Origin: Bacillota bacterium
GTDB lineage: Bacteria > Bacillota > Clostridia > Acetivibrionales > DSM-1351
Length of the DNA stretch: 64,000 nucleotides
Direction of reading: 5' to 3'
Assembly: GCA_023416275.1 (NCBI GenBank)
Contig: JAEZIB010000114.1
Location: 30,388 to 94,387, forward strand
The notes beneath the pieces are model-generated. The model saw only the letters and a list, made by a program, of their open reading frames with translations, did not search any database and was not told the DNA's origin. Shown one piece after another: positions 1 through 9,206 of this stretch. The translations under genes were made by a program, and so were the position numbers. Numbering within the stretch: the first letter of the stretch is position 1; the number at the start of each line of letters is the position of its first letter.

Positions 1-495
1 CATAGCACCAGAATATATTTCAGCACTAGGGTCTCCGGGATTAAGTACGTGCCAATCCACGATAACATACATGTCATTTGCTATCGCGAGATTGATTCCA
101 TCAAATATTCTTTGCTTAATGACATCTGGGTTGCTAGCATATCCACCATCGGCTACAAACATCGCAAGTCGGATTACGTTTGCACCCCAATCATCATATA
201 GTGCTGCGAAAGCATTGTCATTAAGAATTTCAGGATACCATTGCAATCCATGGGTACTCATACCTCTTAATTGGATAGGATCTCCATTCTGATCGCAGAG
301 AGTTTTTACAGCCCCCATAGTTTTAATCTGCAAGGCTCCACCATCTTGTGCATGCTTAGTGGAAGTGTCAAAAACCAAATGGGAATACTCTGCTTCCATT
401 TGTCCTACTGCATCAATCTTAGCAGGAAAAATAGTTGCTAATAGTGTAAAAGCTACTATTAACGAAAGAATACGTGTTGACATTTTATTCTTCAT
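1..495 (-). CDS. GH5 family endoglucanase (cellulase), 3' part outside window
   Basis: This is the N-terminal 165 codons of a secreted glycoside hydrolase; the gene continues beyond the left edge. Residues 1-28 form a signal peptide (basic MKNK start, hydrophobic core, cleavage near PAKIDA). The mature part shows the GH5 start: the strand ending LRGMSTHGLQWYPE, then WGANVIRLAMFV and YVIVDWHVLNPGDP, the segment preceding the family's catalytic acid. GH5 enzymes of this type hydrolyse internal beta-1,4-glucan bonds in cellulose. The start is the ATG at 495, with GGAGGT six bases upstream. The catalytic glutamates and any dockerin or carbohydrate-binding module would lie outside the window, so cellulosomal attachment cannot be judged. 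Confidence 0.88.
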   Translation of the reverse strand, partial: MKNKMSTRILSLIVAFTLLATIFPAKIDAVGQMEAEYSHLVFDTSTKHAQDGGALQIKTMGAVKTLCDQNGDPIQLRGMSTHGLQWYPEILNDNAFAALYDDWGANVIRLAMFVADGGYASNPDVIKQRIFDGINLAIANDMYVIVDWHVLNPGDPSAEIYSGAM

Positions 496-527
496 TTTTT
501 ACCTCCAATAAATATTAATTTACCCTT

Positions 528-556
528 ATTTTAACATTTTAGTAAAAATAGCACAA
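528..556 (-). promoter_or_regulatory. candidate sigma-A promoter of the GH5 gene
   Basis: On the minus strand a -35 box TTGTGC and a -10 box TAAAAT are separated by exactly 17 bases, about 30 bases upstream of the GH5 start codon. Identified by eye only. Confidence 0.45.
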
Positions 557-614
557 TTTATTTTCGGCAAAAAATTACTTTTGATTTTTTGTATATCTTT
601 GTGTCACGGTATTA

Positions 615-3407
615 TCATATTTGATTTTGATTTATACCAATCTGTTGTATCAGATTTGCCACCAATCCTGTCCAGCCAGTTTGATGACTTGCACCCAAAC
701 CAGCTCCATTATCTCCATGGAAATATTCAAAAAATAAAATCAACTCTTTCCAATCCTCTCTTTCAAAAAGCTCCTGCCTTCCGTATACAGGTCTTCTCCC
801 TTCTGCATCTTTTTTGAATATTGCTATTAGTCTGTTAGCTATATCATCAGCAATTTCGTAGAGATTATAGGTTATACTATCACCACTTTGGGAATTCTTG
901 TATTCAACAATACCTCCAAGATAATCCCCATACCTTTGTAAAGCCTCTATTAGCAGGTAATTTATAGGAAACCATATAGGTCCTCTCCAATTTGAATTTC
1001 CCCCCATGATTTTTTCGGCGTTGGATTCAGCTGGTTCATAGAATATGTTTTTGCCATACCAATTATAATTGCAATCCTTTGACAAGGAGCGGATACCATA
1101 TTGACTGAGAAACTTGTCTCTATCCAATAGTTTCTTTAGAATCTTTGGTAGCTTCACTTCATCCACAACTGCCAAATAGCATTCAAAAGTTGAAATCCCT
1201 TCACTTTCCTCTCTATTAATTCTATTTATATTGATATTTTCATTCTTATCAATTAAATATGGCTTTTTCCTTTTATACCAATTCAAAGTGTCCTCAATGC
1301 TCACAAATGAGCTGGCATATCTATGATTGCTGTCCATATTCTGCGAAATGTGTTCAATTGCAAATAAAGGTACTAACCCAACTGCCGAGCATACTCCTAT
1401 TGAACCAAATTCATTGGCATAATCACAGAAAAACTCTTCCTTTTCATTCCAAAAGCCATGATTTCCAATCTTGTTCATTGCATCACATATATATATGAAG
1501 TGCTGTAAATACTTTCTTTGAATATCATGTTTTCCAAGTTCTCCTGCAATATTAATCATATCCAGGCAAAACTTGGCCATCCATGAGGTTCCGTCTGCTT
1601 CCACAATGTCCTTGCCATTAGGGTCTTTGCTGACAATCCTTATATTATCAAGTCCAAGGAACCCACCGCCAAACACATTGTCATTCCCTTTTGATGAATC
1701 TACATTATTTATCCACCAGGTAAAGTTCATATTTAATTTATCAAAAATTCTTTCAAGAAAATCCTTATCTTCTATTCCGTAAATTGCTTTTTCCTGCTGA
1801 TATACCTTCCATGCAGCCCATGCATGTACGGGAGGATTGACATTACAGAAATCCCACTCATAGGCTGGAATCTGCCCATTTGGGTGCATGAACCATTCCA
1901 TGCATAACAACAGCAGTTGGTGCTTTGCAAAATCAGGATCAATTATTGCTAAGGTTACAGTATGGAAAGCCATATCCCATGCAGCAAACCATGGGTATTC
2001 CCATTTATCAGGCATGGACATAATATCATTTGAATACATATGCTTCCATTTCAGCATTTTTTCATCTTTCATATGCTTATCAGATGGAGAAATTTGAAAT
2101 TCGTCTCCCTCCAGCCATCTTTCAACAATCAGATTATATAGCTGCTTGTTCCAAAGCATACCGGAAAAGGCCTGCCTTTGAATATTATATAAGTCCTGTT
2201 GCTCCTCACTGCCATTGCTGTCATAAGGGCTGATGGCATCGTAGAATTCATTAGCTTCATACTTGCGCTTTGTAAAGGCTGAATCAAAATCTTCAAAAGG
2301 TCTGTTTAAACTTATATTTGATAATCTCAAGTTTATAGCACCGCTTTGTCCTGGATTGAGGGTCAATTTGAAATGATAAGAAGCCTTTGTACCTTTTTCT
2401 TGTGGATTAATATAGTTATAAAGCTCTTGTTGACTTTTATTTCCCATATACTTGTTAATTAAATAGTTGTTAATACCATTTTTAAAATATAGCTTTCCAT
2501 CATTTGAGCTATGAAATGTTGCTTCATTATCGGTATTATTTTCAGTAAATAGTATTTCTTCGTAATCACCCTGACTATACAGCCACATTATAGAGACATT
2601 AGAAGGAGTTTGTTTTTTCCTCTGAGTAATTTCAATTGTATCTTTTGAGTTTTTTGATTTTGTCATTGTTTTTTCATATTGGTCTTCATTAAACGACCAG
2701 GTATTGCGAAAAAATGCGGTTGGAAGCAGATGAAGAGTTTTCCTTTCATTACCACAATTTTTAGCAGTTATCTTTATTAAGATATCCTCTACATCTTTTT
2801 TTGCATACTCTATCGTAACATTAAAATATCTATTATTTTCAAAGGCTCCAGTATGAGTAAGTTCAAACTCATAAGGCGTGATACTGTTTCTTTTATTATA
2901 GATTTCATCATAATTATAGTAATAGGGATATTTATAAATATATTTCATATACGAGTGTGTAGGAGTGTTATCTGCATAAAAGTAATATTCCTTTACGTCC
3001 TCTCCGTGAATGCCTTCTCCATTGGTAAGCCCATAAAGACGCTCTTTAATGCAAGGATCTGCTTCATTCCAAAGTGCTATTGAAAAGCATAGGTATTGAT
3101 GGTCATCAGAAATGCCTGCAATCCCGTCCTCTCCCCACCTATAGGCACGACTTAATGCCTGTTCTCTTGAAAATGCAGACTTAATACCATTGTCACCCCA
3201 AGAATTATCTACTATATCATAATTTTCTCTGACTGTTCCCCATTGGCGTTCACTAAGATAACAACCCCACTTTCGCCAGTTCTTTCCTTCAGGGTTATCT
3301 ATATCATTCAGATATGTTGTGTATTGGTTAATACGGATTCTTTCTTTAGTATTTAATATTTTTTCTCTTCTTGAAGAATAAAAACTATCAGAACTCTTAG
3401 TATTCAT
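615..3407 (-). CDS. GH63-like glycoside hydrolase (alpha-glucosidase-type, MGH1-like)
   Basis: A 930-aa cytoplasmic protein with no signal peptide. It resembles the bacterial members of GH63, an (alpha/alpha)6-barrel family acting on alpha-glucosides or glucosyl/mannosylglycerates. Supporting segments are the N-terminal WGCYLSERQWGTVRENY and RWGEDG stretches typical of this family, the barrel motif EYPWFAAWDMAFHTV, GSNWRGPIWFPINYLL, and the C-terminal ASHQTGWTGLVANLI. I chose the ATG at 3407 because GGGAGAT sits just upstream; a longer reading to 3467 has no ribosome binding site. It follows the NRPS at 3537 by about 130 bases. It may belong to carbohydrate metabolism with the GH5 neighbour rather than to the biosynthetic locus. 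The exact substrate cannot be told from sequence. Confidence 0.8.
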   Translation of the reverse strand: MNTKSSDSFYSSRREKILNTKERIRINQYTTYLNDIDNPEGKNWRKWGCYLSERQWGTVRENYDIVDNSWGDNGIKSAFSREQALSRAYRWGEDGIAGISDDHQYLCFSIALWNEADPCIKERLYGLTNGEGIHGEDVKEYYFYADNTPTHSYMKYIYKYPYYYNYDEIYNKRNSITPYEFELTHTGAFENNRYFNVTIEYAKKDVEDILIKITAKNCGNERKTLHLLPTAFFRNTWSFNEDQYEKTMTKSKNSKDTIEITQRKKQTPSNVSIMWLYSQGDYEEILFTENNTDNEATFHSSNDGKLYFKNGINNYLINKYMGNKSQQELYNYINPQEKGTKASYHFKLTLNPGQSGAINLRLSNISLNRPFEDFDSAFTKRKYEANEFYDAISPYDSNGSEEQQDLYNIQRQAFSGMLWNKQLYNLIVERWLEGDEFQISPSDKHMKDEKMLKWKHMYSNDIMSMPDKWEYPWFAAWDMAFHTVTLAIIDPDFAKHQLLLLCMEWFMHPNGQIPAYEWDFCNVNPPVHAWAAWKVYQQEKAIYGIEDKDFLERIFDKLNMNFTWWINNVDSSKGNDNVFGGGFLGLDNIRIVSKDPNGKDIVEADGTSWMAKFCLDMINIAGELGKHDIQRKYLQHFIYICDAMNKIGNHGFWNEKEEFFCDYANEFGSIGVCSAVGLVPLFAIEHISQNMDSNHRYASSFVSIEDTLNWYKRKKPYLIDKNENININRINREESEGISTFECYLAVVDEVKLPKILKKLLDRDKFLSQYGIRSLSKDCNYNWYGKNIFYEPAESNAEKIMGGNSNWRGPIWFPINYLLIEALQRYGDYLGGIVEYKNSQSGDSITYNLYEIADDIANRLIAIFKKDAEGRRPVYGRQELFEREDWKELILFFEYFHGDNGAGLGASHQTGWTGLVANLIQQIGINQNQI

Positions 3408-3536
3408 AGTATCTCCCTTTTTTTCAATAGAATAGCTCACAACTTTCGTAATTGAAATTATTTCCAATATTTTATATTTTATCCATAAATATATTGAAAA
3501 TCAAGTGATACTTTATGATATATCTAATATATTGTC

Positions 3537-6500
3537 CTAGCTTAATTCCCTGAGTTCTTTGTCAAAGCCATTAGCAATCTGTGCTAAAATGTTCAGATAT
3601 TCGGATAAAAAACCTTCTACTGTACTTCTTTTGAATTGTAAAGAATTATATTGCATAATCAATTTTTTCTTATCGTAAAAGTCTAATATTTGGAAATGTA
3701 TGTCATATGCAGTTTTACTAATATCATAATAACGTGTTTTGACTTTTTCTCCATTGAAATACAAGTTTCCACTATTTAGATTTATATAATCAAACATAAT
3801 TGTAAAAAGTTCATTGTCACTACTAAAATTCTCCTGATTCAAATCATCTATAAGCTTTTCTATTGGATAATCCTGATAATTATACATTTCAATGAAAAAC
3901 TCTTTTACTTCTTTTGCATACTCATCAAATAGTTTATCTGATAACGGCTTTGTTCTTACTGCTACAATATTTGTAAATAGACCTATTGCATTTCTTAATT
4001 GAGCATTGGTTCTGCCCGGAACAAATGTACCAACCACTATATCCTCTAAACCTGTTTGTCTTGATAAAAAAATGCTAAAAGCCGAAAAAAGAATTACAAA
4101 TTCTGTGATATGTGTTTTCAAAGCAGCTCTTTTTAGGCCTTCATTAATAACCTCATTTAGTTCAAGTTCCACTGAATCAGTTTCCAGTTGAACAGAAATA
4201 ACGTTTTGAAAGTCCTTTTTCAGTTTAACCTTTTCAGTCCATCCTTCAAAAATACTAAGCCAGTATTCTTTCTGTAATTTAAAGCCTTTAGAATTCAATT
4301 TTTTCAGCTGCCATTCGGAATAGTCCTTGTATTGAATTTTCACTTCATTCAGGCTTTCCTCCTGATATAAACTAACTATCTCCGACAAGAGTATGTTCAA
4401 AGAGAATATATCAAAAATATAATGGTGTATATTAAAAAATAGTCTTTGCTTTCCTTCAATATTCTCCATCAGTATGAATTTAAACAGCGGTACTTTAGCA
4501 GAATCAAAAGGCTTAATATTCTCTAATATAGCAGCTTCCCACGGTGTATCATTTATATTCAAATATTCAATCTTGCATTTTAATTCCTTATGTATCATTT
4601 GAATGTACTTACTACCCTTACAATGAAATGATGTACGTAAAATCTCATTTCTTTGTATTAATAAATTTATAGCTCTTTCAAGTTCATCTATATCAATTCT
4701 ATTACCAAAGTCTATTTCAAAAGGCATATTCATTAATGATTGGTCTTTAAATGCAGACATTCCTCTAATTAAATTAGCCTGTACATATGATACATTGTAG
4801 ATATTCCCTTTACTATGTTCATTTCTAATGATTTCCGCTTGCTTTGATTCTTTATTTTTAATATAATCAGAAAATTCTTTGAGGTTCTTAAATCGAAACG
4901 CTTCTGAATGTCCAATATCTATGCCAAACTGTTTATATACCTCGGTAATTAGTAAAAGTACACCTAAAGAATCTCCACCAATTTCAAAAAAGTTATCCTT
5001 AATATTTATGTTTTGAATTCCAAGAATCTGTTTGCAAATATTAATAATTTTGAAGTCTATCTCATCTTCTGGTAATTGATTAGAATCAGCTTCATCTCTC
5101 ATGAATTCCGACTGAAAATTTGGAAGGCTTTTTGTATCTAGCTTGCCATTTAAGGTTAATGGAATATGTTTTATTTCCACAAAAAAAGTAGGCACCATGT
5201 AAGTGGGCAAACTTCTCAACAAAAATTCTCTAAGCTCTTTTAAATTGAGCTTTTCCTTTAAAACTACATATGCGCATAAAACAGCTTTGTCTGTTTCACT
5301 TTTTTCAACAATAACTACTACATCCTTTATTGCAGGATATTGCAGAATTTGTTTTTCTATCTCTCCAAGCTCAATTCTATAGCCTCTGATTTTTATCTGG
5401 CGATCAGCTCTACCAATAAATTCTATACTTCCGTCAGGCAACCATTTAGCCAAATCACCTGTACGATACATCCGTTCTCCTTCTATAAATGGATTAAGTA
5501 CAAATTTTTCCGCAGTAAGCTCAGCTCTGTTCAAGTAGCCTTTAGCCAGTCCATCACCGCCTATGCATAGTTCTCCTTGTTCTCCAATTGGAACCAGATT
5601 ATCATTTTCATCTAAAATATATATACTTGTATTTGCTATAGGCCTTCCAATATTTATACTTTCAGAAGACTTAAGCTCTTTGAATGTAGACCAAACTGTT
5701 GTCTCTGTGGGTCCATAAACATTTATTATTTTCCCATTAGTTCTTTGCTGAATATTCATTAATAGTGTCTCAGGAAAAATTTCCCCTCCAACTATTATCT
5801 CTTTTACATTCTTTAAGCTATTAGCTGCACTATCGCTGCTTAACAGTAATTTCATCCTTGAAGGCGTCATTTGGATAATGTCTATACTATTGCTCTGAAT
5901 TAGTTCACCCAAAAGCTTTGCGTTTATTTGCTGTTCTTCATTAGCTATTACAACCCTCATTCCAAAGCTAAGCGGCAAAAGAGTTTCCAGTGCAAAAATA
6001 TCAAAGCACATTGTAGTAACTGCTAGTATTGATTTCCCGTAGCTAAAGTCAATTTCCTTAGCCATACCGTTTATAAAGTTGTTAAGAGCTTTGTGGCTTA
6101 TCATTACCCCTTTTGGTTTACCAGTTGAACCTGATGTATATAATATATAAGCAAGATTGTCAGAACAATTCTCAATAGGCAAATTGTCACATTCTTTTTC
6201 CGAAAACTCTATTTCATTAAGTAAAATAACTTTTCCATCAAACGAAGCTTTATTTATTAAATCAGCTGATGTTAACAGTACTTTTGAACTACTATCCTCC
6301 AGCATAAAGCTTACTCGTTCATTTGGATATTCAGGATCAATAGGTAAATAAGCTCCTCCCGCCTTAAGTATTCCCAGTATAGAAATAATCATTTCAAAAG
6401 AACGCTTTACCATTATAGCAACAATACAGTCTTTTCCAACTCCCTCAGCTCTTAATCTTTCCGCTACACAATTAGCTCTAACATTCAATTCATTATAGGT

Positions 6501-6662
6501 AAGCTCTTTCTGACCAAATACAAGTGCAGTACTGTCAGAAGTTCTTTTTACCTGCTCTTCTATAAGCTGATGAACAGTTTTTTCCTTTGGATAGGGATAT
6601 TTTGTGTTATTAAACTCATACAATAGTTTATATTTTTCCTCTTGAGATAAAAATTCCATCAT
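3537..6662 (-). CDS. Nonribosomal peptide synthetase, A-T-C, glycine-like code, no thioesterase
   Basis: A 1041-aa single-module NRPS. The adenylation domain spans about residues 22-515 (YTSGSTGKPKG, YGPTETT, YRTGDL, NGKLD). A carrier domain has its phosphopantetheine serine at 565 (IGGDSLG). A C-terminal condensation domain spans about 620-1041. The specificity residues I read (DILQIGVVWK) differ in only two positions from the known glycine code DILQLGLIWK. The condensation motif reads HHYIFDI at 746-752: both histidines and the aspartate are present but the usual final glycine is isoleucine. There is no epimerase, reductase or thioesterase, so the terminal C domain may release or pass on the chain. 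The start ATGATG follows AAGGGGAA. It lies downstream of the sugar nucleotidyltransferase and 20 kb from the main assembly line, with which it might work in trans. Confidence 0.92.
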   Translation of the reverse strand: MMEFLSQEEKYKLLYEFNNTKYPYPKEKTVHQLIEEQVKRTSDSTALVFGQKELTYNELNVRANCVAERLRAEGVGKDCIVAIMVKRSFEMIISILGILKAGGAYLPIDPEYPNERVSFMLEDSSSKVLLTSADLINKASFDGKVILLNEIEFSEKECDNLPIENCSDNLAYILYTSGSTGKPKGVMISHKALNNFINGMAKEIDFSYGKSILAVTTMCFDIFALETLLPLSFGMRVVIANEEQQINAKLLGELIQSNSIDIIQMTPSRMKLLLSSDSAANSLKNVKEIIVGGEIFPETLLMNIQQRTNGKIINVYGPTETTVWSTFKELKSSESINIGRPIANTSIYILDENDNLVPIGEQGELCIGGDGLAKGYLNRAELTAEKFVLNPFIEGERMYRTGDLAKWLPDGSIEFIGRADRQIKIRGYRIELGEIEKQILQYPAIKDVVVIVEKSETDKAVLCAYVVLKEKLNLKELREFLLRSLPTYMVPTFFVEIKHIPLTLNGKLDTKSLPNFQSEFMRDEADSNQLPEDEIDFKIINICKQILGIQNINIKDNFFEIGGDSLGVLLLITEVYKQFGIDIGHSEAFRFKNLKEFSDYIKNKESKQAEIIRNEHSKGNIYNVSYVQANLIRGMSAFKDQSLMNMPFEIDFGNRIDIDELERAINLLIQRNEILRTSFHCKGSKYIQMIHKELKCKIEYLNINDTPWEAAILENIKPFDSAKVPLFKFILMENIEGKQRLFFNIHHYIFDIFSLNILLSEIVSLYQEESLNEVKIQYKDYSEWQLKKLNSKGFKLQKEYWLSIFEGWTEKVKLKKDFQNVISVQLETDSVELELNEVINEGLKRAALKTHITEFVILFSAFSIFLSRQTGLEDIVVGTFVPGRTNAQLRNAIGLFTNIVAVRTKPLSDKLFDEYAKEVKEFFIEMYNYQDYPIEKLIDDLNQENFSSDNELFTIMFDYINLNSGNLYFNGEKVKTRYYDISKTAYDIHFQILDFYDKKKLIMQYNSLQFKRSTVEGFLSEYLNILAQIANGFDKELRELS

Positions 6663-6763
6663 CTGTTCCCCTTTTATTTTTTAACTGTCCTGTAATTTTT
6701 ACATATTGTGTATTTTTTAAATCCGTAAATATCAAACTTTTCATTTGATAAGGTTCCCACCCC

Positions 6764-7471
6764 CTACAATTTTTCTAAATCCTCAGGCACATTTAGATTT
6801 ACATATTTGCTTGACAACTCAAAGAATTTGGACTTTTTCCCATCTAGAATACTTGTCTTTATTAAATCTGTGAGATCTCTTTCTCCACGTTTAGGATTAA
6901 TGGGTGTGTTGTGAATATAATTGATAATATCAGCTTTAAACATAATATTACCTGTGCCCATATAGTTGTTGTATACTAGCTCTGGCTTTTCTACTAAATT
7001 GCAAACTTCACCAACAGAATTATATGTAAAAGTATATGTTTTCTTAATTAAATCAGTATTCTTAACACTGACGGTACCAATTAGCGAAAAGCAATCCTCA
7101 TCATAGAATTTTTTTAGCATTTCATTGTATTTAGGCTCTTCAAAAAACTCATCACCTAGATGTAAGATAAAATCCTCATTGCCTATGCTATCTTTTGCAC
7201 ATTCTATGGCATTAACCAATCCATTTAGCTTTTCTTGATTCACATATATAATTTTCTTCCCATTGTGCTCGTGTCCACAATAGTCAATTACAGCCTCTGA
7301 CTTGTACCCTACTACAATAACAAAGCTTTCAATACCTTTTATAGCGCCAAGCTTATCTAATGCATGTCCAATTATTGGTTTATCTTGTGCAATTGTTAAG
7401 CACTTGTTAGTTCCTCTATGTACCGAATTAAGTCGTGTTCCTCTTCCAGCAGCTAAAATTAAAGCTTTCAT
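6764..7471 (-). CDS. Sugar-phosphate nucleotidyltransferase
   Basis: A 235-aa protein of the NTP_transferase (RmlA/GlmU-like) family, which activates a sugar or other phosphate with an NTP. The N-terminal MKALILAAGRGTRLNS contains the glycine-rich nucleotide loop GxGTRL. Later hallmarks are NGLVNAIECA, the metal-binding LHLGDEFF, EKPE and MGTGNIMF. There is no left-handed beta-helix acyltransferase domain, so it is the short form. I chose the ATG at 7471, with GGTGA six bases upstream; a GTG at 7483 is an alternative. It starts 21 bases after the glycosyltransferase stop, so the two are probably co-transcribed. It could make the NDP-sugar that the glycosyltransferase uses, although no other sugar-tailoring gene is nearby. 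Confidence 0.85.
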   Translation of the reverse strand: MKALILAAGRGTRLNSVHRGTNKCLTIAQDKPIIGHALDKLGAIKGIESFVIVVGYKSEAVIDYCGHEHNGKKIIYVNQEKLNGLVNAIECAKDSIGNEDFILHLGDEFFEEPKYNEMLKKFYDEDCFSLIGTVSVKNTDLIKKTYTFTYNSVGEVCNLVEKPELVYNNYMGTGNIMFKADIINYIHNTPINPKRGERDLTDLIKTSILDGKKSKFFELSSKYVNLNVPEDLEKL

Positions 7472-7492
7472 TTTCTTCACCACTTTTGAATG

Positions 7493-8764
7493 CTATATTA
7501 TATTCAATTTTTGTTTAAAATCATCTATGTAGTCAGCCGCTTTTTTACATCCTCCTGCGCCTTGCAGTTCAGACTTTAGCGTGTCTACGCTTTTTTTATA
7601 CTTTGAATTATTAATTATTTGTTCAAGAGAATACTTTAGTTCATCACAACAAAACGGTCTATTTTTAAGCCAAATGCCAGCTCCAAACTTTTCAAGCTGT
7701 TGAGCTGCTATATATTGGTCTGTGGCTTCGGGATAAAATATCATTGGTACACCATTGGAAATAGCCTCTCTTACACCAGTTATACCTCCATGGGTAATAA
7801 ATACACTTGCATCCTTTAAGACCTGTTTTTGATTTACAAAATTAAATAGCTTTATATTTGAGGGTAAATTATTAAATTGACTTTCATCTGTGAAACTGCC
7901 TGTAGAAATAATGGCATTACAATTCATATTGCCTAAAACGGATATACTTTTATTGAATATATCAATTGCCTCTTTTCCATGAATTGTTCCTCTACTCATA
8001 AATACAAGAGGAATCTCATCCTTCTTTGCTGTAGTCCCCTCTGTACTTATAGAATTATTACCATTTAATCCTACAAAAGCAAATTTATCACTGATATTAT
8101 CTATGCAAGGCTGCATGTCCTTTACTAAATAAACTATGTTTAGATATTCTGAATAGAAATATCCTGATAAATTAAAATTTTTGATTCCCAATTTTCTCTG
8201 AAGCCTTTTATTATTTAAATTCAAGCAGTTGATAGCTTGATTTTTGTCAGCAGCTGTAATGGTATCAATACATTTTGTTTTCATTAAGTATGCAATAAAA
8301 TACTCAATACTAGCATTAAAAACCTCTTCTGTCATTACAAATGAGCTTTCACAGCAAACTGAGGGTATATTTAATTTCTGTGCAAAAAGCATACCCCACA
8401 TAGCAAATGAATCATACATGAAGTAGTCAATGCCTATATCAATAATTTCTTTATAATGCTTCAAATATATTTCTTTTCCTAGCTTAAATACCGCTTCAAC
8501 ACTCTCAAAGCATTTGGCCATAACAGCAGGAATATTCTCATCTATTTCTTCAGTATGGGATGGAATATCCTTTTTAAAGAAAAAAGCCTCCACATCAACT
8601 TTATACTCACCAAATTGTGCTCCAGTAGCTTCAATAACTTCCCTATATGCTATTGATGAGTAACATATTATTTGCTCTCCTCTTTTTACCAGCTCTTCCA
8701 ATAATCCAATATTTGGATTTATATGACCATGATGAGGAAGAGTAAAAAAAACAACCTTTGCCAT
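7493..8764 (-). CDS. MGT-type (GT1/UDPGT) glycosyltransferase
   Basis: A 423-aa GT-B glycosyltransferase of the macrolide glycosyltransferase type, which moves a sugar from an NDP-sugar to a small molecule or peptide. The N-terminal VVFFTLPHHGHINPNIGLLEEL is the acceptor-side signature. The C-terminal half has FITHGGITGVREAISNGVPMIFYPEATDQ, the donor-binding signature with conserved His, Gly and Asp/Gln. The start at 8764 has GGAGG at a five-base spacing. A hairpin terminator lies upstream (8834-8861), so this gene may begin its own transcript with the nucleotidyltransferase and the A-T-C NRPS. In this setting it probably glycosylates the peptide or lipopeptide product, or inactivates the product inside the cell. 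The acceptor is unknown. Confidence 0.88.
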   Translation of the reverse strand: MAKVVFFTLPHHGHINPNIGLLEELVKRGEQIICYSSIAYREVIEATGAQFGEYKVDVEAFFFKKDIPSHTEEIDENIPAVMAKCFESVEAVFKLGKEIYLKHYKEIIDIGIDYFMYDSFAMWGMLFAQKLNIPSVCCESSFVMTEEVFNASIEYFIAYLMKTKCIDTITAADKNQAINCLNLNNKRLQRKLGIKNFNLSGYFYSEYLNIVYLVKDMQPCIDNISDKFAFVGLNGNNSISTEGTTAKKDEIPLVFMSRGTIHGKEAIDIFNKSISVLGNMNCNAIISTGSFTDESQFNNLPSNIKLFNFVNQKQVLKDASVFITHGGITGVREAISNGVPMIFYPEATDQYIAAQQLEKFGAGIWLKNRPFCCDELKYSLEQIINNSKYKKSVDTLKSELQGAGGCKKAADYIDDFKQKLNII

Positions 8765-8781
8765 ATAAGCCTCCAATTATT

Positions 8782-8796
8782 ACTCAAACTTCGCAG
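8782..8796 (+). repeat. Copy of dispersed ACTCAAACTTCGCAG motif
   Basis: This 15-mer occurs exactly again at 58603-58617. Near copies lie at about 18264-18283 (reverse orientation) and 23711-23725. This copy sits between a terminator and the glycosyltransferase start. Its function is unknown. Confidence 0.5.
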
Positions 8797-8833
8797 AATC
8801 AAATAATATATCCTTGTAACCCTAATAGCGTTT

Positions 8834-8861
8834 AAAAATGTTGGTATATTTATCCAACATT
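8834..8861 (-). terminator. Rho-independent terminator downstream of the radical SAM operon
   Basis: The arms AATGTTGG and CCAACATT form a perfect 8-bp stem with a 9-base loop. On the minus strand the second arm runs into five T residues. It lies about 70 bases after the stop of the 76-aa protein and before the glycosyltransferase, dividing the region into two transcripts, at least in part. Confidence 0.65.
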
Positions 8862-8929
8862 CCATTGATAATGATTGAACATCTCTAATTCTTATCCAGG
8901 AAAGTTGAATATATTTATTTGATCGAAGC

Positions 8930-9160
8930 TTAATCTGCCTTATAGCACATTAGCTTTTCAAGCTCTCCGGTTATACTGTCCTTATTAATGACTTCACCAT
9001 CTGCAATAATACTGGAAATCTCATCAAAAGGGCACCATATCTTCATTTGATATTTAGGATTAGTCCTTAACAGCAAGCCTTTACCTTCAAATAAATTGTT
9101 TTCCACAATTTTTCCTGCAAAACTCAAATTAGATGTAGTTCTAAGAATTATTCTTTCCAT
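8930..9160 (-). CDS. Small protein, paralogue of the 10552-10791 protein
   Basis: A 76-aa protein of no family I recognise. It begins MERIILRTTSNLSFAG and contains KIWCPFDEISSII. The second small protein of this region (10552-10791) shares LSFAG, K-IWCP, acidic E/D-E-I/V and a trailing II, so the two are clearly paralogous. It has no signal peptide or membrane segment and is predicted mostly beta with a helical tail. Each of the two sits directly downstream of a B12 radical SAM gene, suggesting a dedicated partner or substrate carrier; this is inference from gene order. The start at 9160 is uncertain: an ATG at 9199 would add 13 basic residues, but neither start has a good ribosome binding site. 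Confidence 0.7.
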   Translation of the reverse strand: MERIILRTTSNLSFAGKIVENNLFEGKGLLLRTNPKYQMKIWCPFDEISSIIADGEVINKDSITGELEKLMCYKAD

Positions 9161-9206
9161 TTCTATTTTCCAACCCTTCTTTTTAATTTTTTTAGGCATA
9201 TAGCAA

